Positions 1-7,166 are shown, counted from the stretch's first letter. The stretch is DNA of 18,547 nt from Campylobacteraceae bacterium (GCA_026986085.1 JALSPE010000131.1:1-18547), one strand, 5' to 3'. The notes: generated by a model not told the origin, from the sequence alone. Translations and numbers: made by a program.

Positions 1-311
1 AGGTTGTAAAAGAGAGTAAAGAAGAAGCAACTAAAGGTGAAGAGATTAAAGATGAAACACCTAAAGAAGAGCCAAAAACTAAAGAGAGTGAAAAGGAAAC
101 AACTTCTTCAGATAAAAAAGGTGATGATTTAACAAAAATTAAAGGCGTAGGTAAGGTATCTGCTGAGAATTTAAATAAAGAGGGTATTTTTACTTATGAA
201 GAAGTTGCGAATATGAGCGAAGAGCAAATTGAAGTAATGGAGAGTAAATATAGCTTTAGAGGTGATTTTAAAGAGTCTGTAGCACATGCAAAAGAGCTTG
301 CATCTAACTAG
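1..311 (+). CDS. rpsB: Ribosomal protein S2, C-terminal part only (5' truncated), with helix-hairpin-helix tail
   Basis: The reading frame is open from the left edge (first full codon at position 3) to TAG at 309-311, giving the last 102 residues. The first 40 or so are a Lys/Glu-rich, low-complexity linker. The rest is a compact domain starting DDLTKIKGVGKVSAENL, with the GVG hairpin of a helix-hairpin-helix fold. The S2 identity is inferred from position: the frame ends 12 bases before tsf, and rpsB-tsf is a near-universal pair. None of the S2 core lies in the window. Helix-hairpin-helix tails of this type are known on some ribosomal proteins in other bacteria, but E. coli S2 lacks one. A different protein before tsf cannot be excluded from the visible part. 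Confidence 0.72.
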   Translation, partial: VVKESKEEATKGEEIKDETPKEEPKTKESEKETTSSDKKGDDLTKIKGVGKVSAENLNKEGIFTYEEVANMSEEQIEVMESKYSFRGDFKESVAHAKELASN

Positions 312-323
312 AGAGGAGAAGTT

Positions 324-1202
324 ATGGCAAATTTTGGACCAAAAGATATTAAAAGACTTAGAGAGATGACTGATGCTGGTATGATGGATTGTAAACAAGC
401 ATTATCAGCTACTGATGGGGATATGGAAAAAGCTCAAGAGTGGCTAAGAAAAAAGGGTCTAGGCGCTGCTGCTAAAAAGGCAGATAAAGTAGCTGCTGAG
501 GGTGCTATTATTATTAAGAGTGATAGTAACAAAGCTGTTATGGTTGAGATTAATTCTCAAACTGACTTTGTAGCAAAAAATGAGAAGTTTCAAACTTTTG
601 CAAATGAAGTAGTAGAACATGCATTTGCTAATGATTTTAACAGTGCAGAAGAGCTTAATGCTAGTGAAATTAATGGTCAGCCATTTGCAGATTATTTGGC
701 ACTTCAAATTGCTACAATTGGTGAAAATCTTGTAGTTAGAAGATATGCAAAAGTTGTAACTGATGGTTCTGTTGGTTCATATGTTCATGCAAATGGAAGA
801 GTTGGTGTAATTGTTTCTGCTAATAAAGATGGAGCTGATGAAGCTCTTAAGAATATAGCAATGCATGCAGCTGCTATGAGCCCTAAATACCTTAATGAGG
901 CTTCTGTAGATAGTGAAACTATTGAAAAAGAGAAAGAGATTGCAAGAGAGCAATTGATTAAAGAGGGTAAACCAGAAGCGATATTAGAGAAGATTCTTCC
1001 TGGAAAAATTAAGAGATTTATGCAAGATAATACTTTAGAGAACCAAAAGTTTGTTATGGATGACAAGTTGAGTGTTGCTGAGTATCTTGCTAAAGAGGCT
1101 GATGGTGCTAAGCTTGAGTCATTTGTTAGATTTGAACTTGGTGAGGGTGTTGAGAAGGTTGAAGAGGACTTTGCAGCAGAGGTTGCTAAGCAGATGGCAT
1201 AA
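324..1202 (+). CDS. tsf: Elongation factor Ts (EF-Ts)
   Basis: EF-Ts is the guanine-nucleotide exchange factor that recycles EF-Tu from its GDP to its GTP form during translation. The 292-residue product is close to the usual length (E. coli 283). It has an N-terminal UBA-like region (about 1-55) with the first family signature at 12-27 (LREMTDAGMMDCKQAL). The second signature, INSQTDFVA, is at 76-84; its TDFV segment contacts EF-Tu. The ATG at 324 follows a strong AGAGGAG ribosome-binding site 12 bases after the rpsB stop, so it is co-transcribed with rpsB. The stop codon sits in the loop of a small perfect hairpin. There is nothing unusual in the protein itself. Confidence 0.98.
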   Translation: MANFGPKDIKRLREMTDAGMMDCKQALSATDGDMEKAQEWLRKKGLGAAAKKADKVAAEGAIIIKSDSNKAVMVEINSQTDFVAKNEKFQTFANEVVEHAFANDFNSAEELNASEINGQPFADYLALQIATIGENLVVRRYAKVVTDGSVGSYVHANGRVGVIVSANKDGADEALKNIAMHAAAMSPKYLNEASVDSETIEKEKEIAREQLIKEGKPEAILEKILPGKIKRFMQDNTLENQKFVMDDKLSVAEYLAKEADGAKLESFVRFELGEGVEKVEEDFAAEVAKQMA

Positions 1203-1227
1203 GCCATCCCCTCCAAATCTATTTTTT
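1193..1227 (+). terminator. Possible weak terminator over the tsf stop codon
   Basis: Bases 1193-1198 (GATGGC) and 1203-1208 (GCCATC) form a perfect 6-bp stem whose 4-base loop, together with its flank, contains the tsf TAA. A run of six T lies at 1222-1227. That is about 13 bases after the stem, too far for a textbook intrinsic terminator, so the call is tentative. Some attenuation of rpsB-tsf transcription before the helicase gene would make sense. Confidence 0.25.
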
Positions 1228-1240
1228 GATTAATCTCTTT

Positions 1241-1246
1241 TAAAAT
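1241..1246 (+). promoter_or_regulatory. Possible -10 box upstream of the helicase gene
   Basis: TAAAAT at 1241-1246 lies 22 bases before the ATG at 1268, with a T-rich stretch (1222-1240) just upstream, as in Campylobacterota sigma-70 promoters that lack a -35 box. The 65-base gap here is the first break in the run, and no Shine-Dalgarno sequence precedes the ATG. The match is weak in such AT-rich DNA. Confidence 0.3.
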
Positions 1247-1267
1247 CTTTTAATTCCAACTAATTTT

Positions 1268-2551
1268 ATGAATGAAAATCAACTATATAATCTTTTACAA
1301 GAGAACAATATATTTTTAAGTGGTGGTGCTGGTGTTGGCAAGAGTTATTTAACAACTAAAATTGTGCAGATGTATGAAGATGAGAATAAAAGTGTTATTC
1401 CATTAGGTTCTACAGGTATAAGCGCTGTTAATATTGGTGGATATACGCTACATAGCTTTTTTATATTTGGAATTGCATCTAATTTGGAGGAATTGAAATC
1501 TAATGATAAGAGAAACCGTTCAAGGTTAAAAGAGTTAAAAAAGATTTTAGAAGAGGTTGATTTAATTATAATAGATGAGATTAGTATGGTATCTGCTCAG
1601 CTTCTAGATATGGTTTACTATAGACTATTTTCTCTTAATTATAGTGGAAAATTGATGGTTGTTGGTGATTTTTATCAACTACCACCAGTTAAAAAGAGTA
1701 GTAATAGTAGTAATAGATTATTTAAAGATGAAGTTTATGCATTTGAGAGTAGTGCTTGGAATAGATTAGAGTTTAAACCAGTTATACTAGAAGATGTTAA
1801 GAGAACAAGTGATAGGGAATTTATTGATATTTTATCTAAAATTAGAAAAGGTGTTTGCTCTAAAGATGTAAAAGAGTATCTTGAGAGATTAAGAGTTAAT
1901 AGTTTTCCTAAAGATATAGAGCCAACATATCTATTTGGCAGAAATGCTGAAGCTGAAGAGATGAATATGAGTAAATTATCTAAATTAGCAGGAGAAGAGG
2001 CTCTCTTTTTTTGGAGTATTAAGAAGTTTAAAGATATTGATGATAAAAGAATAGAGAGTTGGAGCAAGGCTTTGCCTGTGATAAATAGTTTACATTTAAA
2101 GGTTGGAGCTCCTGTTATTTTTACTGTAAACAAGTGGGGTAAATATGTTAATGGACAAAGGGGAGTTGTTGTCGAGTTTGATGATGAGTCTATTTTAGTT
2201 AGAAGTAAGGGAAGAGATATAAAAGTTGATGAGCATGATTTTGAGCTATTGGAGTTAGATAGTGATACTTTAGAGTCTAAGCCAGTTGCTACTTTGTCGC
2301 AATTTCCTATTAAATTGGCTTATGCAATTACGATACATAAGTCTCAAGGAATGAGTATAGAGTCTCTAGTTTGTAATTTAGATTATCTTTTTGCCCCTAG
2401 CCAATTGTATGTTGCAATTTCAAGAGCTGTAGAGCCTAAATTATTAGCTATAGATTATAATAGAAATGATTTTTCATCTTATCTTGGCAGGGTAATTAAA
2501 CCAAATGATATAGTTGATAATTTTTATAGAGGTTTAAAGAGTGAATATTAA
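1268..2551 (+). CDS. Pif1/RecD-like superfamily 1B DNA helicase (AAA family ATPase)
   Basis: This is an ATP-driven DNA helicase-type protein of 427 residues, probably acting on DNA in the cytoplasm. The SF1 motifs appear in order: Walker A GGAGVGKS (19-26), Walker B DEISM (103-107), motif III GDFYQLPP (133-140), motif V IHKSQGMS (356-363) and motif VI YVAISRA (381-387). Together these are typical of the Pif1/RecD2/TraA branch. No extra nuclease or zinc domain is visible, so it is close to a minimal helicase. The ATG at 1268 has no Shine-Dalgarno sequence before it, yet Walker A begins only 18 residues in, so no much later start is possible. The end overlaps rlmH by 11 bases. Its substrate is unknown; Pif1 relatives unwind G-quadruplexes, R-loops or stalled forks. 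Confidence 0.9.
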   Translation: MNENQLYNLLQENNIFLSGGAGVGKSYLTTKIVQMYEDENKSVIPLGSTGISAVNIGGYTLHSFFIFGIASNLEELKSNDKRNRSRLKELKKILEEVDLIIIDEISMVSAQLLDMVYYRLFSLNYSGKLMVVGDFYQLPPVKKSSNSSNRLFKDEVYAFESSAWNRLEFKPVILEDVKRTSDREFIDILSKIRKGVCSKDVKEYLERLRVNSFPKDIEPTYLFGRNAEAEEMNMSKLSKLAGEEALFFWSIKKFKDIDDKRIESWSKALPVINSLHLKVGAPVIFTVNKWGKYVNGQRGVVVEFDDESILVRSKGRDIKVDEHDFELLELDSDTLESKPVATLSQFPIKLAYAITIHKSQGMSIESLVCNLDYLFAPSQLYVAISRAVEPKLLAIDYNRNDFSSYLGRVIKPNDIVDNFYRGLKSEY

Positions 2552-2999
2552 AGTATATAGTATAGACAAAAAAGGTAAAAAAGAGTTGTATAACCCTTTG
2601 ATAGAGCACTATATTAAACTATCCAAAAAGTATGCAAAAGTTGAGTTGATAGATATATTCAGTAATCAAATTGCAAAGGCGCAAGATGTGTCATCTGATG
2701 TTGCAAAAAGAGAGTATTCAAAATCTCTTGAACCACATATGAGTGGTTTAACGGTTGTATTAGATCCTAATGCCAAAGAGGTAGATAGCTATGAGTTCTC
2801 TAAAATGTTAGAAAAGTGTGCTAATATAACATTTTTCATAGGAGGGGCATATGGATTTGAAAAAGAATTCATAAAACGGTGTGATTTTTCAGTTTCTTTT
2901 GGTAGAATTACGATGTCACATAAGTTAGTGAAATTGGTTTTATTAGAGCAAATTTACAGAGGTTTGACAATAATAAATAATCATCCATATCATAAGTAA
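2541..2999 (+). CDS. rlmH: 23S rRNA (pseudouridine-1915-N3)-methyltransferase RlmH
   Basis: RlmH is a SPOUT-class, SAM-dependent methyltransferase that methylates pseudouridine 1915 in helix 69 of 23S rRNA on assembled 70S ribosomes. The product has 152 residues, close to the usual 155-160. The family C-terminal knot is plain: FFIGGAYGF (98-106), SFGRITMSH (119-127), LLEQIYR (134-140) and the terminal HPYHK (148-152). The start is GTG at 2541, inside the 3' end of the helicase gene, with only a weak purine-rich sequence before it, which suggests translational coupling. In C. jejuni, as I recall, the same gene also lies directly before dksA. Confidence 0.96.
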   Translation: MNIKVYSIDKKGKKELYNPLIEHYIKLSKKYAKVELIDIFSNQIAKAQDVSSDVAKREYSKSLEPHMSGLTVVLDPNAKEVDSYEFSKMLEKCANITFFIGGAYGFEKEFIKRCDFSVSFGRITMSHKLVKLVLLEQIYRGLTIINNHPYHK

Positions 3000-3028
3000 G
3001 AAAAATATGTTAAGCTAAAGGAGTATAG

Positions 3029-3391
3029 ATGGGAAGAGTAGAAGAGTTAAATAGTTTAAGAGAAGAGTTAATCTTAATGGAAAAGAGAATTAGAGAGAAT
3101 ATCAATAAGGCTGAAGAGGAGATAAATTTAATGAGAAATCAATCTCCAGCAGATGAGGGAGATTATGCTGTTTTGTTAAATGATAGTGCGATTGACGATA
3201 CATTAATTGCAAAACAGATGCAAAAATTAGAAGAAATTGAGCTTGCTTTAGATAAAATGTCAAGAGGTGATTATGGTATTTGCGAAATGTGCGAAGAGGA
3301 GATTGATATTGAGAGACTTCGTGTCAAGCCTTTTGCTAAATTTTGTATCTCATGCAGAGAGATAAATGAGAAAGAGCAGGGTAATCACTAA
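3029..3391 (+). CDS. dksA: RNA polymerase-binding transcription factor DksA
   Basis: DksA enters the secondary channel of RNA polymerase and, with ppGpp, alters transcription of rRNA and amino-acid genes. The product has 120 residues: an N-terminal coiled coil (about 1-75) and a C-terminal four-cysteine zinc finger with ligands C85, C88, C106 and C109 (CX2CX17CX2C). The coiled-coil tip keeps the D-x-x-D-x-A pattern at D42-D45-A47, which separates working DksA from zinc-finger look-alikes such as TraR relatives. It is shorter than E. coli DksA (151), as expected for this phylum. AAAGGAG precedes the ATG at a good distance. The placement between rlmH and a membrane protein gene matches C. jejuni (Cj0125c, from memory). 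SpoT and omega are encoded 8-9 kb downstream. Confidence 0.93.
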   Translation: MGRVEELNSLREELILMEKRIRENINKAEEEINLMRNQSPADEGDYAVLLNDSAIDDTLIAKQMQKLEEIELALDKMSRGDYGICEMCEEEIDIERLRVKPFAKFCISCREINEKEQGNH

Positions 3392-3412
3392 CTATTACTA
3401 AAGGAGATTACG

Positions 3413-4450
3413 ATGAAAATTGGTCTATACATTGCATTGGCACTACTTTTTATTATTGCTACAGCAGTTTCAACTTATATGGTAAATCCAGGAACATTCT
3501 CTTTTGATGTTTTTGGAATTCATATGCCAAAACTTCCTATAGCTTTATGGGTTGCAATTCCAGTTGCACTATTTGCGATAGCTTCAGTTTTGCATATTGT
3601 TTACTATAGTGCTAAAAACTTTTTTGCTGTTAGAAGATTAAGAGGTGATGCTAAAAAGTTAGAAGATAGTGTATATTGGTCATTAATTAATGAGCCAACA
3701 AATATTAGTTATTCAAATGAGGATATGAGAAAATCTGCTGCTATGCTTAGTGAAGCTATTTTAACGCCATTAAGTGTTGAGAGTCAAGATATATCAGTTC
3801 GTATTAGAGAGGTAGCTAAAGTAATTAAGAGAATTAACAGTGGTGAATATGTTGATTTAAAGAGTCAAAAGTTTGCTAAACACCTATCTGAGAATAATAT
3901 AATAATTGAAAAAAATAACTTTAATAGATTAGATAGTGATCCCTCTTTTGCTTTAAAAGTGGTAGATTTTAAAGATAAATATAGTGATTCATTAGTTGAA
4001 GTTGCATTGGATAAAGTGATTGAGAATGAAGATTTATATACACTTAAAAAGTATGCAAAACTTTTAGGTAAAGAGAGATTTTTTAAACTATTAAACAGAG
4101 CAGTAAATAGTAAAGATGATATTGGATTGAACCTTGAGATGTTAAAAGGTTATATTAGTGAGTATGATTTAGATTGTAAAGATTATCACAAGATTTCTAT
4201 AATTTCACATGGAAAATTTGAACCAGATGATAACTTGGAGCTATTTAAAGATTTAGCTAATAAAGATGAAGCTGCGATGCCAAGTTATATATATTTACTA
4301 TTTAAGTATGAGATGCTAGATAAAGTTAAAGATATTTTAGAAGAGAGCAGTGAAGATGAATTTAAAGCATTTAGAGCATTTTACACACTTAAAAAGAGTA
4401 AATATAACTATAAAATAGATGAAATAGTAACAATAGATAATATCTGTTAA
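3413..4450 (+). CDS. Two-TM membrane protein with a large helical C-terminal domain, function unknown
   Basis: I do not recognise a characterised family. The 345-residue product has two hydrophobic segments, about 4-23 and 41-66, separated by a short polar loop rich in beta-prone residues. A basic patch follows (RRLRGD near 74-79), then about 265 residues that look alpha-helical and charged, with no catalytic motif. The positive-inside rule places this long domain in the cytoplasm. The TM1-short loop-TM2-basic-helical layout resembles LapA (DUF1049) or the N-terminus of HemY, both of which work with helical repeat domains; this is topology only, not homology. AAAGGAG precedes the ATG. The stop overlaps the dus start by one base (TAATG), so the two are translationally coupled. 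A membrane protein gene also lies between dksA and dus in C. jejuni, as I recall. Confidence 0.85.
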   Translation: MKIGLYIALALLFIIATAVSTYMVNPGTFSFDVFGIHMPKLPIALWVAIPVALFAIASVLHIVYYSAKNFFAVRRLRGDAKKLEDSVYWSLINEPTNISYSNEDMRKSAAMLSEAILTPLSVESQDISVRIREVAKVIKRINSGEYVDLKSQKFAKHLSENNIIIEKNNFNRLDSDPSFALKVVDFKDKYSDSLVEVALDKVIENEDLYTLKKYAKLLGKERFFKLLNRAVNSKDDIGLNLEMLKGYISEYDLDCKDYHKISIISHGKFEPDDNLELFKDLANKDEAAMPSYIYLLFKYEMLDKVKDILEESSEDEFKAFRAFYTLKKSKYNYKIDEIVTIDNIC

Positions 4451-5388
4451 TGAGTTTAGATTTTAGTAAACCTCTATATTTTTTAGCTCCTTTAGCAGGT
4501 TTAACAGACCTGCCATTTAGAAGTGTTGTTAAAAAGTTTGGGGTAGATGTTACTGTTAGTGAAATGATTAGCTCTAATGCACTTGCATATGAGAGTAAAA
4601 AGACATACAAAATGTTAGAGAAATCTCCTTTTGAGAACCCTTATTCTATACAAATTGCAGGTAGCGACCCTACTATTATTAAAAGAGCAGTTGATATTAT
4701 AAATGAGCAAGATGGTATTGATTGTATAGATTTAAATTGTGGTTGTCCTGTTCCAAAGGTTGTAAATAATTTGCAAGGGAGTGCACTACTTACCGATTTA
4801 AATAAGATGAGTAAAGCAATAGAGACAATAAAAAAGTATTCAAATAAAGAGTATGCTTCTGTAAAGATTAGACTTGGATTTACCGAAAAAAATCATTTAG
4901 AGATAGCTAAAACTTGTGAAAGTGCAGGGGCTGATTTTATTGCAGTTCACGGAAGAACAAGGGCTGGAAAATTTAAAGTCCCAGTTGATTATGACGCAAT
5001 AGCTGAAATTAAAGCAGAGTTAAATATTCCTGTTATTGCAAATGGAGATATAGATAGCGTAGAGAAAGCTAAATGGGTATTAGAGCATACAAAATGTGAT
5101 GGTGTAATGATAGGAAGAGGGGCAGTTGGAAGACCTTGGATATTTAAAGAGATTAAAGAGGGCAAAGAGATAACATCTAAAGAGTTAATAGCCAAAGTTG
5201 TAATGGAGCACTTTGAGCAAATGATAAACTTTTACGGAGATTATGGAGTAATTCTTTTTAGAAAACACTTACATACATATTCAAAATATGGCTACTTGGG
5301 CGCTAGTGAATTTAGAGATAGAGTAAATAGAATTAGTGATGTAGATGAAGCTAGAGAAGTTATTGATAAGTTTTTTAGAGAAATGTAA
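4450..5388 (+). CDS. dusB: tRNA-dihydrouridine synthase, DusB-like
   Basis: Dus enzymes are FMN-dependent TIM-barrel reductases that convert uridine to dihydrouridine in tRNA. The 312-residue product has the family motifs in order: LAPLAGLTDLPFR (12-24), SEMISSNAL (37-45), IQIAGSDP (67-74), LNCGCPVPKV (95-104) with the likely catalytic cysteine C99, VHGRTRAG (166-173), IANGDI (196-201) and the FMN-phosphate loop IGRGAVGRPW (221-230). The NCGCP and VHGRTR patterns fit the DusB/NifR3 group best, but which uridines are modified cannot be read from the sequence. The ATG overlaps the upstream stop codon by one base. It is the last gene of this block; a 188-bp gap follows. Confidence 0.92.
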   Translation: MSLDFSKPLYFLAPLAGLTDLPFRSVVKKFGVDVTVSEMISSNALAYESKKTYKMLEKSPFENPYSIQIAGSDPTIIKRAVDIINEQDGIDCIDLNCGCPVPKVVNNLQGSALLTDLNKMSKAIETIKKYSNKEYASVKIRLGFTEKNHLEIAKTCESAGADFIAVHGRTRAGKFKVPVDYDAIAEIKAELNIPVIANGDIDSVEKAKWVLEHTKCDGVMIGRGAVGRPWIFKEIKEGKEITSKELIAKVVMEHFEQMINFYGDYGVILFRKHLHTYSKYGYLGASEFRDRVNRISDVDEAREVIDKFFREM

Positions 5389-5530
5389 TTTCTAATAGAT
5401 ATTTATTTACTGTATTTACTCTTCTTATGGGTGAGCTTACTTTTATTCATAGAATTTGTTAATTTTAGCTAGAGTTGTGATAAAAAAAGATTTGTTTTCA
5501 ACTTTACATATTATTTAATATACAATTAAT

Positions 5531-5536
5531 TATAAT
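5531..5536 (+). promoter_or_regulatory. Candidate -10 box for the rluD-flpA-trmB-ftsEX block
   Basis: TATAAT at 5531-5536 is a perfect -10 hexamer in the only gap of more than 100 bp on this strand, 41 bases before the rluD GTG. The upstream DNA is T-rich (5490-5515), with TTTACA at 5503-5508 but at too long a spacing (22 bases). A second candidate, TATAAA at 5552-5557, lies too near the ribosome-binding site to be favoured. The rest of 5389-5576 shows no gene or clear terminator. Confidence 0.4.
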
Positions 5537-5576
5537 TTTGTTATTATTTAGTATAAAGTATTGATTGGAGTTTTAG

Positions 5577-6557
5577 GTGGAGAGTGGTGAGTTTATATCT
5601 AAAGATAGTGGTAGATTGGATAAGCTTCTCTCTGTTTGGCTTGGTGTAAGTAGAAATCAGGTTGAAAAGTTAATAAAGAGTAATTTGGTAAGAGTTGATG
5701 GTGAGATTGTATCTAAGCCATCTTTTAAGGTTTTGCCAGATATGAAGATAGAGTATATTTTTATAGAGGCAAAGCAAGAGAGTTACGAAGATATCGATAT
5801 AGATATCGAGACTCTGTATGAAGATGATGATATTTTAGTTGTCAATAAACCATCTGGCTTGGTTGTGCATCCTGCTCCTTCTGTAAAAGAGGCTACTCTT
5901 GTAGATTGGCTTCGCAAGAAGGGGGTTCGACTCTCTACTATTAGTGGAGAGGAGAGAAATGGTATTGTGCATCGGCTAGATAAAGATACTAGTGGTGCTA
6001 TATTGATAGCAAAGAGTAACTTTGCACATGAAGAGATTAGTAAGCAACTGCAAGATAGAAGTATGGGTAGATACTACTTGGCAGTAGTAAATTATCCATT
6101 AAAAGATAATGTAGTGGTTGATAAGCCAATTGCTAGAAACCCAAAAAATAGATTAAAGATGGCTATTGTAGAGGGTGGAAGAGATGCAAAAAGTGCTTTT
6201 GCCAAGGTTGCACAAAGCAGTAGCAGTAGAGAGCTTATAGTTGCAAAGCTTTTTAGTGGCAGAACACATCAAATTAGGGTGCATCTAGGCGCTTTAAATA
6301 GATATATTTTAGGTGATAAATTGTATGCGCCTAAAGATGTAAAGAGTAATAGTAGAATTTTTCTACATGCATATCTACTCTATTTTATACACCCTAGAAG
6401 CAAAGAGTTAATAGAGGTTAAAGCACCTCTTTTTGATGATATGAGAGGGTATATAGATAAAAATTTTAGTAAGGAGAGAGAATATGGAGATATTAAATCA
6501 GATGAAATTAAGAGTTATTTTAAAGATATTGATACCAATTTTACTGTTATCAAGTAG
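5577..6557 (+). CDS. rluD: RluA-family 23S rRNA pseudouridine synthase, RluD-like
   Basis: The enzyme isomerises uridine to pseudouridine in rRNA, in E. coli at 1911, 1915 and 1917 of helix 69. The 326-residue product has an N-terminal S4 RNA-binding domain (about 11-65), then the catalytic domain with VVNKPSGLVVHP (88-99), the HRLDKDTSG signature (132-140, catalytic D135) and GRTHQIRVHL (228-237). The start is GTG at 5577, preceded by TGGAG at 5566-5570 with six bases between; no ATG fits better. RlmH, encoded earlier in the window, methylates the pseudouridine that RluD makes at 1915 in E. coli, so both steps of one helix-69 modification may be present. The end overlaps the next gene by 74 bases. 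The specificity is inferred from the family. Confidence 0.9.
   Translation: MESGEFISKDSGRLDKLLSVWLGVSRNQVEKLIKSNLVRVDGEIVSKPSFKVLPDMKIEYIFIEAKQESYEDIDIDIETLYEDDDILVVNKPSGLVVHPAPSVKEATLVDWLRKKGVRLSTISGEERNGIVHRLDKDTSGAILIAKSNFAHEEISKQLQDRSMGRYYLAVVNYPLKDNVVVDKPIARNPKNRLKMAIVEGGRDAKSAFAKVAQSSSSRELIVAKLFSGRTHQIRVHLGALNRYILGDKLYAPKDVKSNSRIFLHAYLLYFIHPRSKELIEVKAPLFDDMRGYIDKNFSKEREYGDIKSDEIKSYFKDIDTNFTVIK
6471..6476 (+). promoter_or_regulatory. Shine-Dalgarno site inside rluD fixing the start of the FN3 gene
   Basis: AAGGAG at 6471-6476 lies seven bases before the ATG at 6484, well inside the rluD reading frame. It supports the early start over the later in-frame ATG at 6502, and therefore a true 74-base overlap of two genes. 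Confidence 0.7.
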
Positions 6558-7164
6558 TGCTAATGCTCTATTTACAGATCTCTCTTTACCTACAGTCAAG
6601 GGTGTAAAGAGGGTAGTAGATAGAAGTAGTATTGGATTTGAGTGGAAGAGTTTGGCTAATTTTCCAAGGGTGCAGGGTGTGAATATATATAGGGCTAAAG
6701 CTATTAATGGTAGTAAACAGATGTTTGATAAGATTGCAACTGTGCCTACTAGATATGCAACACACTATGTTGATACAACGGCTCAACCTGGAGTAAGATA
6801 TTACTATACATTTACCACAATTGCAGGTATAAGTGAGTCTGCGCATGGAGATATTGTTGCAGTTAAGAGTAAACCTCCATACAAAAGTGTAAAGTTTGTT
6901 AGTGCCACTCTTGTTGATAGGGGGATTGTTAAGTTGTTGTGGGTTCCTCATAGTGAGCAAACAATTATGGGTTATATTATACAAAGAGAGTGCAGTGACA
7001 ATAATAGGTGGGATGTGTTAAGTAGGGTAAAAGGTAGGCTTTTCCCAGAATATATAGATACAAAAGCACCTAGAGGATATATTTGCAACTACCGTGTTTT
7101 TGCTGTTGATGGGAATGGAATGACTTCAAAAATAAGTAAAGAGCTTCAAGTAAAGGTTAGATAG
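6484..7164 (+). CDS. Exported fibronectin type III domain protein, FlpA family
   Basis: The product has 226 residues: a signal peptide (hydrophobic core about 11-22, probable cleavage after SANA at residue 28) and two fibronectin type III-like domains, about 36-128 and 129-226. They show typical W/Y framework residues (W54, Y69 and Y106-108; W153, Y164 and Y203-like positions). There is no lipobox cysteine, so it is predicted to be periplasmic or secreted rather than a lipoprotein. C170 and C201 in the second domain could form a disulfide. In C. jejuni the gene in this position, between a pseudouridine synthase and trmB, is FlpA (Cj1279c, from memory), a three-FN3 lipoprotein adhesin for host fibronectin. 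The present protein is shorter. Its role here is unknown; the position upstream of trmB-ftsEX hints at an older cell-envelope role. Confidence 0.82.
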   Translation: MEILNQMKLRVILKILIPILLLSSSANALFTDLSLPTVKGVKRVVDRSSIGFEWKSLANFPRVQGVNIYRAKAINGSKQMFDKIATVPTRYATHYVDTTAQPGVRYYYTFTTIAGISESAHGDIVAVKSKPPYKSVKFVSATLVDRGIVKLLWVPHSEQTIMGYIIQRECSDNNRWDVLSRVKGRLFPEYIDTKAPRGYICNYRVFAVDGNGMTSKISKELQVKVR

Positions 7165-7166
7165 AG

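Noticed and set aside
171..398. Open frame on the - strand across the rpsB end and tsf start
   Set aside because: It runs antisense to strongly supported genes, has no ribosome site and gives a Phe/His/Ile-rich product typical of shadow translation.
785..1216. 143-codon - strand frame opposite tsf, Ser/Leu-rich
   Set aside because: Complement of a highly conserved gene in a GAG/GCT-rich frame; no family resemblance.
1735..2133. 132-codon - strand frame opposite the helicase gene
   Set aside because: Shadow of the helicase frame; no start signals or recognisable domain.
5379..5393. AGAAAT-GTA-ATTTCT hairpin over the dus stop as a terminator
   Set aside because: Six nearly all A-T pairs, a 3-base loop and no T-run; too weak to support.
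5427..5462. Short ATG frame in the gap between dus and rluD
   Set aside because: Only 11 codons, with no ribosome site or coding signature.
6586..6984. 132-codon - strand frame opposite the FN3 gene, Cys/Asn/Thr-rich
   Set aside because: Composition is unlike every real gene here and it lies wholly within a well-supported gene.
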